A DNA stretch of 64,000 nt from Chelydra serpentina (GCA_037349315.1 JBAIAC010000027.1:6417001-6481000); one strand, 5' to 3'; positions 33,029 through 44,905 are shown, numbered from the stretch's first letter. A program made the numbers and translations. The notes: generated by a model from the letters alone, not told the origin.

Positions 33029-33419
33029 AAAAGTATTTCTCTTCTGAGCTGAGGAGCAGTGTACTAACTATGTTTAAAATACATTGGTTTAATCCATTTA
33101 AAAACAAAAAGTTAGAGGGATTTAATACCCAAATATCACACCAGTTTAGTTAAACTTGTTTTGTAAATTGATTTATTTAAACCAGTGCATATCTGTGTGT
33201 GTATACACTTAAATCTGTTTACAAGAATTTAGTTAAATTGATGCAACTCAGACACTGTTTGAATGTCTCCCAAGAGGGCTTTCCACCTGCTTAATGAAAT
33301 CATTTAAAAAGCCAATTGTAGTTAAACGAGGACTAAACTTTTGTTTATAGGTTACCCCAATTGCTTTTGGTGATTTAAAGATAAACAAAAAAAATCTAGT
33401 TCCTATTTAGTGCTTTTCA

Positions 33420-33583
33420 TCTGTAGATCACAAAGCGTTTTACAAAGGAGATAAGTATCATTATCCTCATTTTACAGATTGGGAAACTGAGGCACAGAGA
33501 GATGAAATGACTTGACCAAGGTCAATCAGCAGGGCAGTGGCAAGCAAACCCAGGTCTCCTGTGTCCCAATCCAGTGCACTATT
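33420..33583 (-). mobile_element. MIR-like SINE, interrupted at its head
   Basis: gatcacaaagcgttttacaa, cctcattttacagattggga, aactgaggcacagagagatg and gtgtcccaatccagtgcact. After the MITE at 33584-33708 the head seems to resume (tggacttcactgcctttct). Confidence 0.85.
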
Positions 33584-33708
33584 CATAGGTGCTGCAACTA
33601 GGGTCTGCTGCACTCCTGACTTGAAGTAGTTTCCATCAGATACAGGGTTTACAGTTTGGTGCAATGGCTCTCACCATCCCCACTATAAAAATTGTTCCAG
33701 CGCCCCTG
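33584..33708 (+). mobile_element. hAT-like MITE (ggtgctgcaac termini)
   Basis: cataggtgctgcaactaggg to attgttccagcgcccctg. The interior tacagggtttacagtttggt matches 13771-13898 inverted. It is inserted in the MIR-like SINE. The flanking 8-mers no longer match. Confidence 0.72.
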
Positions 33709-34069
33709 ATGGACTTCACTGCCTTTCTTGTGTTACCATCCTGGCTTTACAACTTATTTAAAACAAGCATCAAACTTGTCAATTAGTAAAAATGGAAATA
33801 ATTTACAAAACCCAATTTCCTTTCACCATTGATGCAGTTTAAATTTTTTTGTACTTCACTCACCTTGGAAAATGAAAATAGAGGAGACAGTTTCACTTTC
33901 CTTTCTAGTCAGTTTCTTGTTATGGAACATTTGGGTTACCACATTGCAAGGTGAAATATTTAAGACTTTGATATAGAAAAACACGTAAGCATTTACACCA
34001 GTCTGTCCCTTTCAGGAAAGTGCTTAAGCACAGGCTTAACTTTTTAAGCCAAAGGGACTTAAACACCTG

Positions 34070-34135
34070 TGATAGACAGGAGGATGGAGTAGATGATCCT
34101 ATGGTTAGTTCTGGCCTTACAGTCTATGAATTAAG
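34070..34135 (+). mobile_element. Old CR1 3' end fragment
   Basis: gatggagtagatgatcctat, then ggttagttctggccttacag and a ctatgaatt end, a diverged CR1 3' terminus. Confidence 0.55.
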
Positions 34136-35134
34136 CATAGAGTTAATGGGTTAGTTTGCCAAATCAGGGCCTAAACATTTTTTAAGAGTCATTTAAATAT
34201 TTATATTAAGTTTTGTAAAATCTTTAAGAATTATTTACTGGATCCTGAATTTTGGGTCTATAGTATATAACAGCATCCTTTAAAATTGTCTAGTGCACAA
34301 AAGCCTTGTGAGGACTGTTGCTGCCTATTTTTAATATGCATGGAACATGTCATAAATATGATACAGCAAGATACAGTTTAAAAAAGGGTAACCAAACGTA
34401 TCATAAACAGCTGGACCAGATTCCTCCTTTGGCTCTTTATTGGACACCTAGTTCTTCTTTCCTTTATGCTAGTTTAAGTCAAGATTAACACAAACACAAT
34501 CAATGGTAAGACTGGTATAAGTGAGAGGACATTCCTGTCCTATATATCAAGTATCTGATGCAGTAGAATCTCACTGAAGGGATGCTCCTTGCAAAACATT
34601 GTGCTTCACGAACAATTATAAGTCTAACAGGATGTTGGAAATGACATTCTCAAATCCTGTTTTTGTATTGGCTACTATACAGGCTGAGCAGCTAGGAAAT
34701 GCTATATCCATGGCAATGGGCGGTTCCATTTTTAATTTTTGAACATGTGAAGTAATTATTTTGTCTTTGTTATGTTTTCCCAATATATATTGGTACTAAT
34801 GGCCGCCTGGCTGGCACTTAACGACAAGCCGGGTTAAAGGGTTAGGGCTTCATCTGAAATCTTCAACTCTACCAGCTGGTGGTTAACTGCCAGGAAATAA
34901 TCTTCCCCCATAGGGCATCCTGGCTTAAATGAGATCATGACAACGAGATTGATCGTATAGGAACAAAAGGAGTTGGGATTGGGCAGGGTTAGTGATTAGA
35001 TCTCTAGTTAGACGCTAGGAAAACATTCCCAGCCTGATTCCATATCGTGTTTCACTGCTTACATATTTCAGACCCATTTTCCACTGGTGTAAATAACCAC
35101 ACAAATCACAGCGCAATGAAGAATCAGACCCTTA

Positions 35135-35416
35135 GGCCTGGTCTACACACAGGTTTTGTACTAGGATAACTATTTTGGCTGAGGGTGAGAATTTTTGCCG
35201 ATATTGTTATACTAGCACAGCCCCTAGAGTGGAAGCCGTTATACCTGTATAAAAATCCCTTATACTGGTGAGGCTTATTCCACCTCCTGTGGGAATAAGC
35301 TGTACCGGTATGAGCGCTTTTATACCTGTATAACTGTGTTCATGTCGTGGGGGTTTTGGTGCTGTAACAATAGTCATGTAGTTAAAGCAATGCAACTTCT
35401 GCGTGTAGAAAAGGCC
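35135..35416. mobile_element. PIF/Harbinger-like MITE with TTA duplication
   Basis: Termini ggcctggtctacacacaggt and gcgtgtagaaaaggcc. TTA on both sides (35132-35134 and 35417-35419). Inside, tacctgtataaaaatccctt and tgaggcttattcc face ggaataagctgtaccggt, giving extra hairpins. Confidence 0.9.
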
Positions 35417-35799
35417 TTAGTTAAAACTGTAGCAAGGGTATTCAGGTGATAAAGCTGTCCTTTGAAGTTCACCTTCATGTACCAAATACTTCCCGTATGC
35501 TTTTAAAATGTCCTGGCTTTCCCATTTCTCTATCGAAGCCATCACTTCATAGACACCAAGGTGATTAGCTTAGTACAAATGTCTAGAGAGACTCACTGTA
35601 CTGCCTTTTGTATTATTCACCCCCTGTAGGTGTGATCAGAAGCTGACTAGTCTCTGCGTAAATGAATATCTGGCCTATGATTGACCGAAAATGGTCCAGC
35701 CCTATTTGAGTTCTTGATCATCTTAACAGCAGGGAATTTACAGTTCTGATCAATGTCTATTTCCAATGGGAAATGTTAGTAGGGTTTTAGCCTAACAAG

Positions 35800-36045
35800 C
35801 TAGACAGATTCAGACTGGAACTCAGGTGTAAATTTTTAACAGCGAGGATAATTAACCACTGGAGCAATTTAGCAAGGGTTGTGATGGATTCTCCATCACT
35901 GGCAATTTTGAAATCAAGATTGGACGTTTTTCTAAAAGATCTGCTCTGGGAATTGTTTTGGGGAAGTTCTATGGCCCGTGTTATACAGGAGGTCGGACTA
36001 GATGATCACCGTGGTCCCTTCTGGCCTTGTCGAGTGTAGTGGCAA
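35800..36045 (+). mobile_element. CR1 3' end, second subfamily
   Basis: cagattcagactggaactca, taattaaccactggagcaat, ggattctccatcactggcaa, tggacgtttttctaaaagat and gactagatgatcaccgtggt. These codons match the tail of a CR1 ORF (NWR... LKDLL type) and then the 3' UTR. Confidence 0.85.
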
Positions 36046-36334
36046 TTAAACTACAGGGTAAGGACTCAGATCTGGGTTTTGGTCCTTGTTCTGCTAGTCA
36101 CCTGCTGCGTTACTCAAGGCCTAAATATTTTCAAAGCCTCTATCAATTTTCAGTGCCTCACTTTTTGGGACCCCGATTTGAGACATCGCTTATCTCAAGT
36201 TGAGACGCTCCAAATTAGTGGATGCTTTTGAAAATGTAGTCATTTACCTCTGTGTGCCTCATCTTAAAGTTGGGGAAATAATCCTTAATAAGCCTTAATT
36301 AATACTGCAGCATGCTTGACATGAAGGCTATATA

Positions 36335-36565
36335 AAGGCAAAAGGATACAGTACCAGACTGGAAGTCAGGCGACCTTGGTTCTCTCTGCCACTCTATTGT
36401 AGTGTGACCTTGGCCAAGTCACTTCACCTTTCTGTGCCTCATTTCCACCATCTGTAAAATGGGGATAATGATGCTCACCCACCTTTTGGAAAGTGCTTTG
36501 AGATTTATGATTAAAACAGGCAATATTGGTGCTAAGTTTTATTATTATCATTATTACTCTTTAAG
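36335..36565 (+). mobile_element. MIR-like SINE, nearly full length
   Basis: accagactggaagtcaggcg, accttggccaagtcacttca, cctttctgtgcctcatttcc, atctgtaaaatggggataat and gtgctttgagatttatgatt, ending in ATT repeats. This is the most complete MIR-like copy in the window. Confidence 0.92.
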
Positions 36566-36600
36566 AGCTGTGAGCAAAGAGAGTGAAATGCATTATTTAC

Positions 36601-37702
36601 ATAAGAACATAAGAATGGCCATACTGGGTCAGACCAGTGGTCCATCTAGCTCAGTCTCCTGTCTTCTAACAGTGACCGGTGTCAGATGCTTCAGAGGGAA
36701 TGAACAGAACAGGGCAATGTATTGAGTTATCCATCCTGTTTTGTCCAGTCGTAGCTTCTGGCAGTCAGAGGTTCAGAGGCATGGGGTTGTGCGTCCCTGA
36801 CCATCTTGGCTACTAGCCATTGATGGACCTTTCCTCCATGAACTTATCTAATGCTTTTTTGAACCCCATTATAGTTTTGTCCCTCACAACATCCCCTGGC
36901 TTCCTTTTGTTAGCTTTAAAATCTGCTGCCTATTAATTTCTTGGGTGACCTCTGGTTCTTGTGTTTTGGGAAAGGGTGAATAACACTTGCTTTCTCCACA
37001 CCATTCATGATTTTATAGACCTCTATCATATCTGTGCTTAGTTGTCTCTTTTCTAAGATGAACAGGCTCAGTCTTTTTAATCTCTTCATATGGAAGCTGT
37101 TCTGTATCCCTAATCATTTTTGTTGCCCTTCTCTGTACTTTTCCCAATGCTAATATATCTTTTTTGAGATGGGGTGACCAGAACTGCATGCAGTATTCAA
37201 GCTGTGGGTATACCATGGATTTATGTTGTGGCATTATGATATTTCCTGTCATATTATCTATCCCTTACATAATGGTTTGTAACATTCAGTTAGCTTTTTG
37301 ACTGCCACTGCACACTGAACAGATGTTTTCAGAGAATTATCCACAATAACGCCAAGATTCTTGAGTGTTAACAGCTAATTTAGTATAGTTGGGATTATGT
37401 TTTTCAATGTGCTTTACTTTGCATTTATCAACACTGAATTTCATCTGCCATTTTGTTGCCCAGTCACCTAGTTTTGTGAGATCCCTTTGTAACTCTTCGC
37501 AGTCAGCCTTGGACTTAACTATCTTGAGTAATTTTGTATCATCTGCAGACTTTGCCACCTCACTGTTAACCCCCTTTTTTCAGATCATTTATGAATATGT
37601 TGAACAGCATTGATCCCAGTACAGATCTTTGGGGAACCCTGCTATTTACCTCTCTTCACTGTGAAAAATGACTGTTTATTCCTACCCTTTGTTTCCTATT
37701 TG
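36601..37702 (-). mobile_element. CR1 LINE: 3' part of reverse transcriptase plus 3' UTR
   Basis: On the minus strand, open stretches read AKSADDTKLLKIVKSKADCE, KLGDWATKWQMKFSVDKCKV, then NIIMPQHKSMVYPQLEYCMQ, FWSPHLKKDI and KVQRRATKMIRDTEQLPYEE. This is the C-terminal third of a CR1 reverse transcriptase with frameshifts between the pieces. The 3' end (plus-strand start) is ataagaacataagaatggcc. The LINE is 5'-truncated near 37702 and inactive. Confidence 0.93.
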
Positions 37703-38837
37703 AGCTCTCTTTTGGCTCAGCAGCTGCTATCCTTCTGGAACCCAGAGAAAATGTCCCCAATGTTTTGTTTAAGAATGGGTAATAGTTAAATGATGCCCTG
37801 GAAGAATATCATAGTCTCCTTCAGTTTGTAGCACCTGTTTCTTTGCAAACTTCCATGAGGCTGATCTTTCTTTGAAGAGAGCCCGTGACTCTCCTTTATT
37901 CACAAGATCCCATTAAGCGATTTTGGCTCAGATTGAATGGCAGCTATGTACACCAGGGGCTTTGTTCTCAAAGAGAATTTGCTCGAGCAGACGTAACCGG
38001 GTAGATGAAAAGAGCCATCTTGATTCCTGTTTCTGCAGGTGACAAACTGCAGAGAGCAACAGCAACCAAAAAAAACCCTCAGGAGATTTTCTGGGATGAT
38101 TGCTGTGGTCAGTCTTGACAGAGGAGCCCTTCATTACGTGAGAAAGAACTACATGCTGTCATATGTGGTTTCTAACCCAAAAGGATGAGATTAACTAGAG
38201 GCAAGGTGTGTCCTTTGCAATCCTCAGGAAAACCGCATTAGCAGCTGTGAATCATCATCAGCTAGTCTACCCTTCTGTTTTGTTTGAATCTCCATCAAGG
38301 TCCATATATGCCTGGGTTTATGGCATCTAGGCCTGATCTCTTTTCATGCCAGTGTTGTACTGAATGTTTAAAAGCAATAGCCAGCTGCATGTGGAAACAG
38401 AGAGGTTAGAAATGTTGGTTTCATATGCTGAAACGTACGCTAAAAGCCCAAACCAAAGAAAAGGCAGCGGATCGCCCGAGAAACCTGAAATTGCAAAACT
38501 AGTTTCTTTTGGTGCAGAATTTAAAATTTTCCCCGTGGAAAAGGGGGGGCAGAATCCTGGAGTGGAGTTTAAATGGCATGATGGGTATCTCTCTCTGCAT
38601 ACATCTGAGTTTATGTTCTCATTCCCCAAGGGAATATGCAAAACGCTTCCCTGTGGTCTTGTCCTCACAGTCAATCCCGTGAGTGACGCCAGCGTCAGCA
38701 AACCCAGGGAGCAAAGGACTGAAGTTGAACCTTTAAACATAAATCCCTGTCTGCTGGTGTTTCTGTTCTTTTCGCATCACCATTTGGATGCTGCAAGCAT
38801 TGGCAGATCCATTCTCTCCTCTCATTCCATTCTATGC

Positions 38838-38962
38838 ATCCGATGAAGTGGACTGTAGTCCACGAAAGCTTATGCTGAAATAAATTTGTTAGTCTCTAAG
38901 GTGCCACAAGTATTCCTGTTCTTTTTGCTGACACAGACTAACACGGCTGCTACTCTGAAATC
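38838..38962 (+). mobile_element. Interspersed repeat, gatgaagtggactgtagtcc type
   Basis: cacgaaagcttatgctgaaa, aaatttgttagtctctaagg, tgccacaagtattcctgttc and cagactaacacggctgctac. Sister of 6826-6955; same uncertainty about class. Confidence 0.78.
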
Positions 38963-39004
38963 TTGCCTCTCAGTCTTCCCCTGTGTGCTGGCCTGTGGCA
39001 AGTG

Positions 39005-39089
39005 GGCCTGATTCCCCAGTGTAACTACATTGACTTCAATCATATTATTTCTAATTTACCACTGATGTAAGTGAAATCAGAATCAGGCC
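39005..39089. mobile_element. Short foldback, flanked by aagtg repeats
   Basis: ggcctgattccccagtgtaa pairs with gtgaaatcagaatcaggcc around cattgacttcaatca. The pentamer aagtg precedes (39000-39004) and follows (39090-39094), which may be a target duplication. Confidence 0.65.
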
Positions 39090-40442
39090 AAGTGGTAACC
39101 TTTTGCTGGCCAGGGCTAGCTCTGTGAGGGCCAGATCCTAAGATCATTGAAGTCAATGGAAAGCATAGATCAGAGCATGAGTCACCTTCTGCTGCCATCC
39201 CACCTTTACCCATCTGGTTCTGTGTTACCGCTTCCCTAATCTAACAAAGATGAAGGGGTGAAGCATGTCCTAAATTCTAGCTGTTCCCAGTTCTTCTGGA
39301 CTGTCCCATGGCATGTAGATCAGCCCTCAAAACCGGAGTAGCAACAACCGTTTAAACCTCCCTTGAGTAGGCATGTGCCTCAGCATAACCGCAATGATAT
39401 GTCCTATGTGCAGAAGTAGACTGGGAAACTTGCATATACAACTGGAGACAATATAGAGCTGGTTGGGGGGGGAAATTTGATGAGGCTTTTATTGATTTCT
39501 TCCCCCACCCCCCATTTATTTTGAAACCGTTGAAATTACATTGAATTTCAGCCAGCTCTACAGGTCTTTGGGGTCGTGTGTAATTTCACAAACACTTTTT
39601 AAAATTCCCTCTCCCCACCCCCCCAACCCCCATTATTTTGAATCTCGGAATTCAAAATTGACTCACATTTGAAACCTTTTGGACAGGGCCAATAAACCTG
39701 CATCAATGAGAATGAAATAAGAGAGACTGTGTGTGTGTGTTTGTGTGTGTTTCTCTACACTTTTACAGCATGTAAATGTGTGATTTTTTTTGACTTTGTT
39801 GTCCAAGATGCACAATAATTTTTGATAACCTTGAGATATAGCGGATGTCCTGTTTTTGTTTTCTGTGCATTAACACCCAATGACAGCATCCTGCTTTACC
39901 ATGATGGAAAGTGACAGTGGCAGTTAAAACTCCAGGCATTGCTGGAACAGTAATTGAACAAAATTCTCACATCATCCTTGAGTGTGCGGCGGTGTACTTT
40001 GCACGTTTTTTTAAAAGAACAGCAATTCAGGAAAATTAAAAATGGCCAAGACTTGCCAAACTAAGACCAGCTCTGTCTTGAGCCTACCTGATGCTTTATC
40101 TCATTCTTGTTACATCTCTGCGAAATTGTCTTGCTGTTCCCAATAATGAGAGACAGGTGAAGTCAGTTTGGAATTAGTTGCTATTAGTCTTCCCCGCCCC
40201 CTCCCCAGCCACCCTCAGTTAGAACTTTTTAGTGTTCTGCCGCTGCCAGAATTTGGGGGTATTGCCCCAATTCAACATTGAATTACAAGATAGAGCCTTA
40301 TTCCCATTTACACGAAGGCCCTTTTACACTGCTCTGGATGTGAATGTAATTCAGGGCCCATTTTAAGGCCCCTCTGCTCTGTAAATGACAATCTGACCCA
40401 AACAATTTTGATACTGTTTCATAGGATCAGGTCTCCAGTGGG

Positions 40443-40584
40443 CAATAATTTCCCTACACCCCCCCCCCGAATTTCCCCAACACCCCCCCCCCCCAGTTTT
40501 GTGAACTAATTACATGCCAATTTAGTGACACCCCCCCCAGTAAATTCGAAACCCCCCCCATTTCAATTCCTGGGGAGGCCACTG
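40443..40584 (+). mobile_element. hAT-like MITE with perfect 8-bp duplication
   Basis: caataatttccctacacccc to ttcctggggaggccactg, with ccagtggg at 40435-40442 and 40585-40592. Same family as 27964-28102; the C-runs are expanded in this copy. Confidence 0.93.
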
Positions 40585-40652
40585 CCAGTGGGTTTACTCA
40601 TTTGCTATGTGTTCTGTTTTCTTCTGTATCTCGGGGGAGCAGGGACCCTGAT

Positions 40653-40653
<1 letters not shown>

Positions 40654-40699
<46 letters not shown>
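40654..40699 (+). repeat. (GT)23 microsatellite
   Basis: Uninterrupted GT repeat 62 bp downstream of the MITE's right duplication. The CVCVC open frame over it is meaningless. Confidence 0.97.
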
Positions 40700-40705
<6 letters not shown>

Positions 40706-42100
40706 TATCTATTTCAGGTGAAGTTTCTTAGGGAGACTCAGCAGAGGAGAGAATTATCTTATCAGGAAGAGGACAGAAGGAAACATTCTTCTTCCAACCG
40801 GCCGGCCGAGCTCTTTGTGCTGAGCGTTAACTGCAGCATTTGGATTAGTGGATCTTCATTTCCTGACAAGTTTATTTCACACTGCAGTGGGCATGATGGC
40901 TTAACATGTGTCGTCTGCTGCTCAGAAATCCTAAAATCGAGAGTGACCTTTGGGGTCTGAGTGCCCGGCGTAGGTTGTTTACTAGGACTTCCTGTTCCCT
41001 GGGGTGGCACGATGTACCAAGATACAGCGATTGCATTTGGGAGCAAATTAAGATCTTATCCCAAGTACAGAAAGTACATGGCCAGGGACAGGCTTATGGG
41101 GGCAAAGAATGTCACCACCAACGCTGCTGAGACACTTCAGCTTGATATTCTGTACCGGGCAAATATGGCGTGATAAGCTCTGTCTTTTGAGGTATTGGCA
41201 TTCAGGCTGCAAGATTGTTTTCTGGCCGGGAAGATCTCTGAACTGGGGCATTGTGCCTCTCTGAACCACTGAAATAATCATGAAAGCTGACACCTTGATG
41301 TAAAGCTCTGATCAAAATGGATGAATGGCCCCTTCCATCTCATCACCTGTGTCTGCCTATCTTCTTATAGGGCTCCAGCCATTGCTGTATTTGCTGTCTA
41401 AAACCAACTCTCTGTATAACTTTTCATGAGTGATGTACCCGAATATTGGGATGCTAATAATTAAACAGTATCGTTAAACTTTAATCTAAATATGGGTTCT
41501 TGCAGATTGTTCTATATGTAATTTATGACTTTTAAAAACAAACTTTGTAATTTTGGATGACCTAGGCACTCTACTCAGATATACCGACACTCCTTCCTTA
41601 ACCTGTGTATTATATCATTTGAACATTAGCTTTGATAACATTGTAAAATCTGAACACCTTCCAGCAGCTCTTGATGCTTTTTTTTAATTTGCCCAACTGC
41701 TGCTCTTGCAAATGGCCTTTTAAAAATGTTTCTTCGAGTGTATGTTACGGCCTTTTCCTCTTTTTAAACACACATCTTCCTTCAAACCTGATCAGCACAC
41801 CATGGACCTATCAGCAAGATCACATAGATGGCCCAATAAAAGCACCCACAGTAAGGGGAGGGGGAGGCTATAATTCAATCATAGGTGCAGTTTTATGCTT
41901 TGTCCTGCAGAAATATTGTTTAGATTAGCACAAGCAGAGCCCAATAGACAGAATGATGCTATTCAAATGTATTGATTTCCCTGTCATTTAGGCTGAACTC
42001 AGCAAGTCCCCCCCCCCCCCTTTGTTCTGTAGTACTAGGAATAATAGTACAGTAATTGCATTACTATAGCGCCTTCATTTAAGTAATTTGAAGTGTTATA

Positions 42101-42148
42101 GGACCCGATCTAGTGACTATTGAAGACAATGGGCTTTGGATCAGACCC
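42101..42148. repeat. Short foldback element
   Basis: ggacccgatctagtgactat pairs with gggctttggatcagaccc around tgaagacaat. Short copy. Confidence 0.5.
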
Positions 42149-42244
42149 TTAGACATTAAAGCTGATATTTGCAAAGTCGCCTAAGGGATTTGGATGTCCA
42201 ACTCCAATTAAAATGAATGAGAATTGGGCACTCAACCCAACTCA

Positions 42245-42385
42245 GCCTGTGCGTCTCATCATCCCAATGGGTAAAGGAGGAGACTCATCGGAGATTGTGA
42301 CTTGCCTAAGGCCACACAGCAAGTGATCGGGAGAGCTGGACTCAGAGCCCTGATCCCCAGCTGTGCCTCTCAGGTCATACTTTTA
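42245..42385 (-). mobile_element. MIR-like SINE fragment
   Basis: catcatcccaatgggtaaag, tgacttgcctaaggccacac, agcaagtgatcgggagagct and ggactcagagccctgatccc. Confidence 0.75.
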
Positions 42386-43220
42386 CAGGCCAGAATTCTT
42401 TAAGTTCTGCTAGGGAGAAATTTTCTTGTTAGGATTTTTCGGCCTCTTCTTTGACCATGTTGCTGTCTCTCCTCATTTCCATGAAAGCCAAAGGAGTGAA
42501 TGAGTTGCACAGTTCTGAGTTATGTTGTTGTCCTGATTTCTGCTGGCAGATGAACAGAATGGTGATTCTTGCAAAGCTGTTCGGGGCCATGTATTTCAAA
42601 GTTTTCCCTCTCTCGTTCGCATGTTGCACTGAGGAATCGGCTGCATCAGAGGCAAGCTGGATAGGAGCCAATGCCCACGCTTTGGTTTTGTGGTTAACAG
42701 GTCCTGTATTATTTGCAAATACACTGCAATCATACATCAGTTTGCACCGCACTCCCCCCCCCCGCCCCCACTTCTCTCTGCAAATGCCTGAGACATGTAG
42801 GGAAGATTTCACACCGTACTTCCCCCCCCCTCCCCGCATCCCCATTTTCCTTGTGTGCCATAACATTTGTTTTCCCTCTGTCTCTAATGTTTTTTTAGAA
42901 GATGGTCATTTTTCTTGTGCCCCCTTGATGGCTGCCAGATGCTTTCTACCTCCCGAACTACCTGAGTAATTGTACTAGTGGAACAAAGCATTCTGAAAGC
43001 AGAATTCCCTCTTTCCTCACAAGAGCAGATTCAGGATGCATTGTAGCGGCTTAAGTCCTTGGAACCTGCATAGTTTAGCTTTCCTATGTGCAACAGGGTT
43101 AAGAGAATCTGTTTCCTTCATCCTTAGTCATGGACTGAAGAAGAGGAAAACCTTTTGAGAAGTGCCTGAGCTGCAAAATTTGGCTCTAGGGTCAGCCCTC
43201 AAATACTCTGAAAGTTCAGG

Positions 43221-43286
43221 GAGTGAAATTGCCAGTGAAGTCAATGGCAAAGCTTCCACTGACTTCATTAGGGCCAGGATTTCAAC
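43221..43286. repeat. Short foldback element (gtgaaatcctggcc type)
   Basis: gtgaaattgccagtgaagtc pairs with gacttcattagggccaggat then ttcaac. The centre holds aatggcaaagcttccact. It lies inside a longer loose inverted repeat (gctgcaaaatttggctct near 43170; cagctgcaaaattcagatct near 43340). Confidence 0.65.
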
Positions 43287-43809
43287 CAGGGTATTTAGAT
43301 CTGTGGGCTTTTGCTTTGGCTCATTATATCGATACGGCCCAGCTGCAAAATTCAGATCTGGGTCTTGGTTTGGATTCTGACCAACCCTGAAGTTCACAGC
43401 ATTTGGACCTGGGGGTTTTGTTTGAAGTTCACCTCTGTAATAGCTGACAAAAGAATAACTCTGTCAATAAGCCGTGAAAGTTGGCTGCCAGGCTTGTTAG
43501 CGTCCCCCAGACAGGATAGATCTTGAATGCATTGGTTTATTACTCTTGTTATACTGCACCTCTGTCCTAAGCGGAAACTGGGATGCAGAGGAGTTGGGGG
43601 CCAAAGCTGCTGTCCGTTTAGTGGAATGCTTTTGGGGAAAACACGGAGGGTATCCTTGCAGGGTTTTCAGCTACCAAGCCTCCTCCCAGTGGTATTTCTG
43701 TAGGACAAGGCAATCTGGCCACTGTGTCCAGCAGAAATGTAGTTGGAATTTAGATAGGCAGCCTTGTTGTCCACCCAGGTTCCAGCTTGGATTAGCACCT
43801 TACCCTGAT

Positions 43810-43880
43810 GGGGCCTAATTCAACAGCCATTGAAGTCAATGGAAGGACTCCCACTGATTTCAATAGGTCTGGAGATGGCC
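43810..43880. repeat. Short foldback element
   Basis: gggcctaattcaacagccat, with core cattgaagtcaatggaagga, then ctgatttcaataggtctgga and gatggcc. Confidence 0.6.
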
Positions 43881-44499
43881 CATGAGGAAAATGCTGTTAT
43901 CCCCTTAGTTTTACATCTCATCCAAAAATCAGCACCTGCCGCCGTCTGAAATCCTAGCGCCAGACTACCGCAGTTATTCACCCTGGACCTGGAGGGAAGA
44001 GGGCCATCTCTGAAATCCTTGACCCGCTCAAGGTGCTTCTTAGAGACCTCGTGTTCAAGTACTGACCCTGCGCCAGGCTGCTGAGATCACGGGATCTGGT
44101 CAGATCCCAGCACAAGTTGGTGTGGCGGCGGGCCATGTATTGATTTATTTTTGCAGCGGCAGCATGTGATCTGTTTGCATGGTCAGGATGCAACACAAAT
44201 CCGTCTCCTTTGGAGGAAACCACTTATGATACGTGGTATGCCACATAGTTCTGCACTGCACCAGGGAGGGGTTGTGTCCCCACTGTCCTGCAAACACATA
44301 GGCTAGTCACTTTGGATACAGAGAGAAGGGCTATAAAGGACAAGAAAGCTCCCTTTAATGGGGTGTACGTTTTATTTCACCCGCTGAAATGTCACATTGG
44401 TGAAACGGCTGCGGGCTACAGTTTGCGAGTGATTTGGTGGATGTTCGGAGCCAGAGTCCATCTCTCCCCAGCAGCCAGACATCATGTGACTATCGCCTC

Positions 44500-44780
44500 A
44501 TGCTGGAAGCTGTCACTGTCTCCAATGTGACATATCAGAGATGAGATGCTGTTTCTCATTAGCATCAAGGCCCTTCGGAAGGGGTGAGAGGGCATCCTCT
44601 GGAGAATTTTGGGCTGTGGCTGCTGAATGATTAACACACATGGGGAGCCGGAGAGCCGCTCATTTCATTAGCTTTGTATCATTTAGTTTGATAAAAGAGC
44701 TGGATGCTTATAATAATCGCTGATAATGACTAATTAGCAATGGTAATGCATGCAGTTGCTGTGTCCTTTATCCACACTTG
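44500..44780. promoter_or_regulatory. Candidate conserved non-coding element
   Basis: A repeat-free stretch rich in homeodomain-like sites: gactaattagcaatggtaat, ttcattagctttgtatcatt and gtaatgcatgcagttgctg. The only support is motif density and the absence of repeats. Cross-species alignment is needed before it is believed. Confidence 0.2.
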
Positions 44781-44824
44781 GGTGTGTTAAGCCTACAGCT
44801 TGTCACCCTCCATGCTGTGACATT

Positions 44825-44905
44825 ATTTATTATTTTTATTACTGGCCCCGAGCTTATAATGAGACCTCTGTTGTGCTGGGTGCTGTACAAGCATAGAACA
44901 TGTAT
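44825..44905 (-). mobile_element. LINE-tail fragment (antisense)
   Basis: attactggccccgagcttat, ctgttgtgctgggtgctgta and caagcatagaacatg, the diverged shared tail. Confidence 0.6.

Noticed and set aside
38327..38846. Overlapping open frames of 137 (minus) and 160 (plus) residues
   Set aside because: They lie on opposite strands over the same bases, with no recognisable domain, and the plus frame runs into a known repeat at its end. There is no splice or promoter support.
40654..40960. 100-residue frame starting CVCVC
   Set aside because: The start is the (GT)23 microsatellite; the rest shows no domain.
40961..41173. 70-residue plus-strand frame (contains YPKYRKYMARDRLMG)
   Set aside because: It reads somewhat protein-like, but it has no family I can name, no splice sites, and overlaps other frames on both strands.
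42429..42969. 145-residue minus and 172-residue plus open frames
   Set aside because: Mutually overlapping, crossing C-runs, with no domain; this looks like chance.
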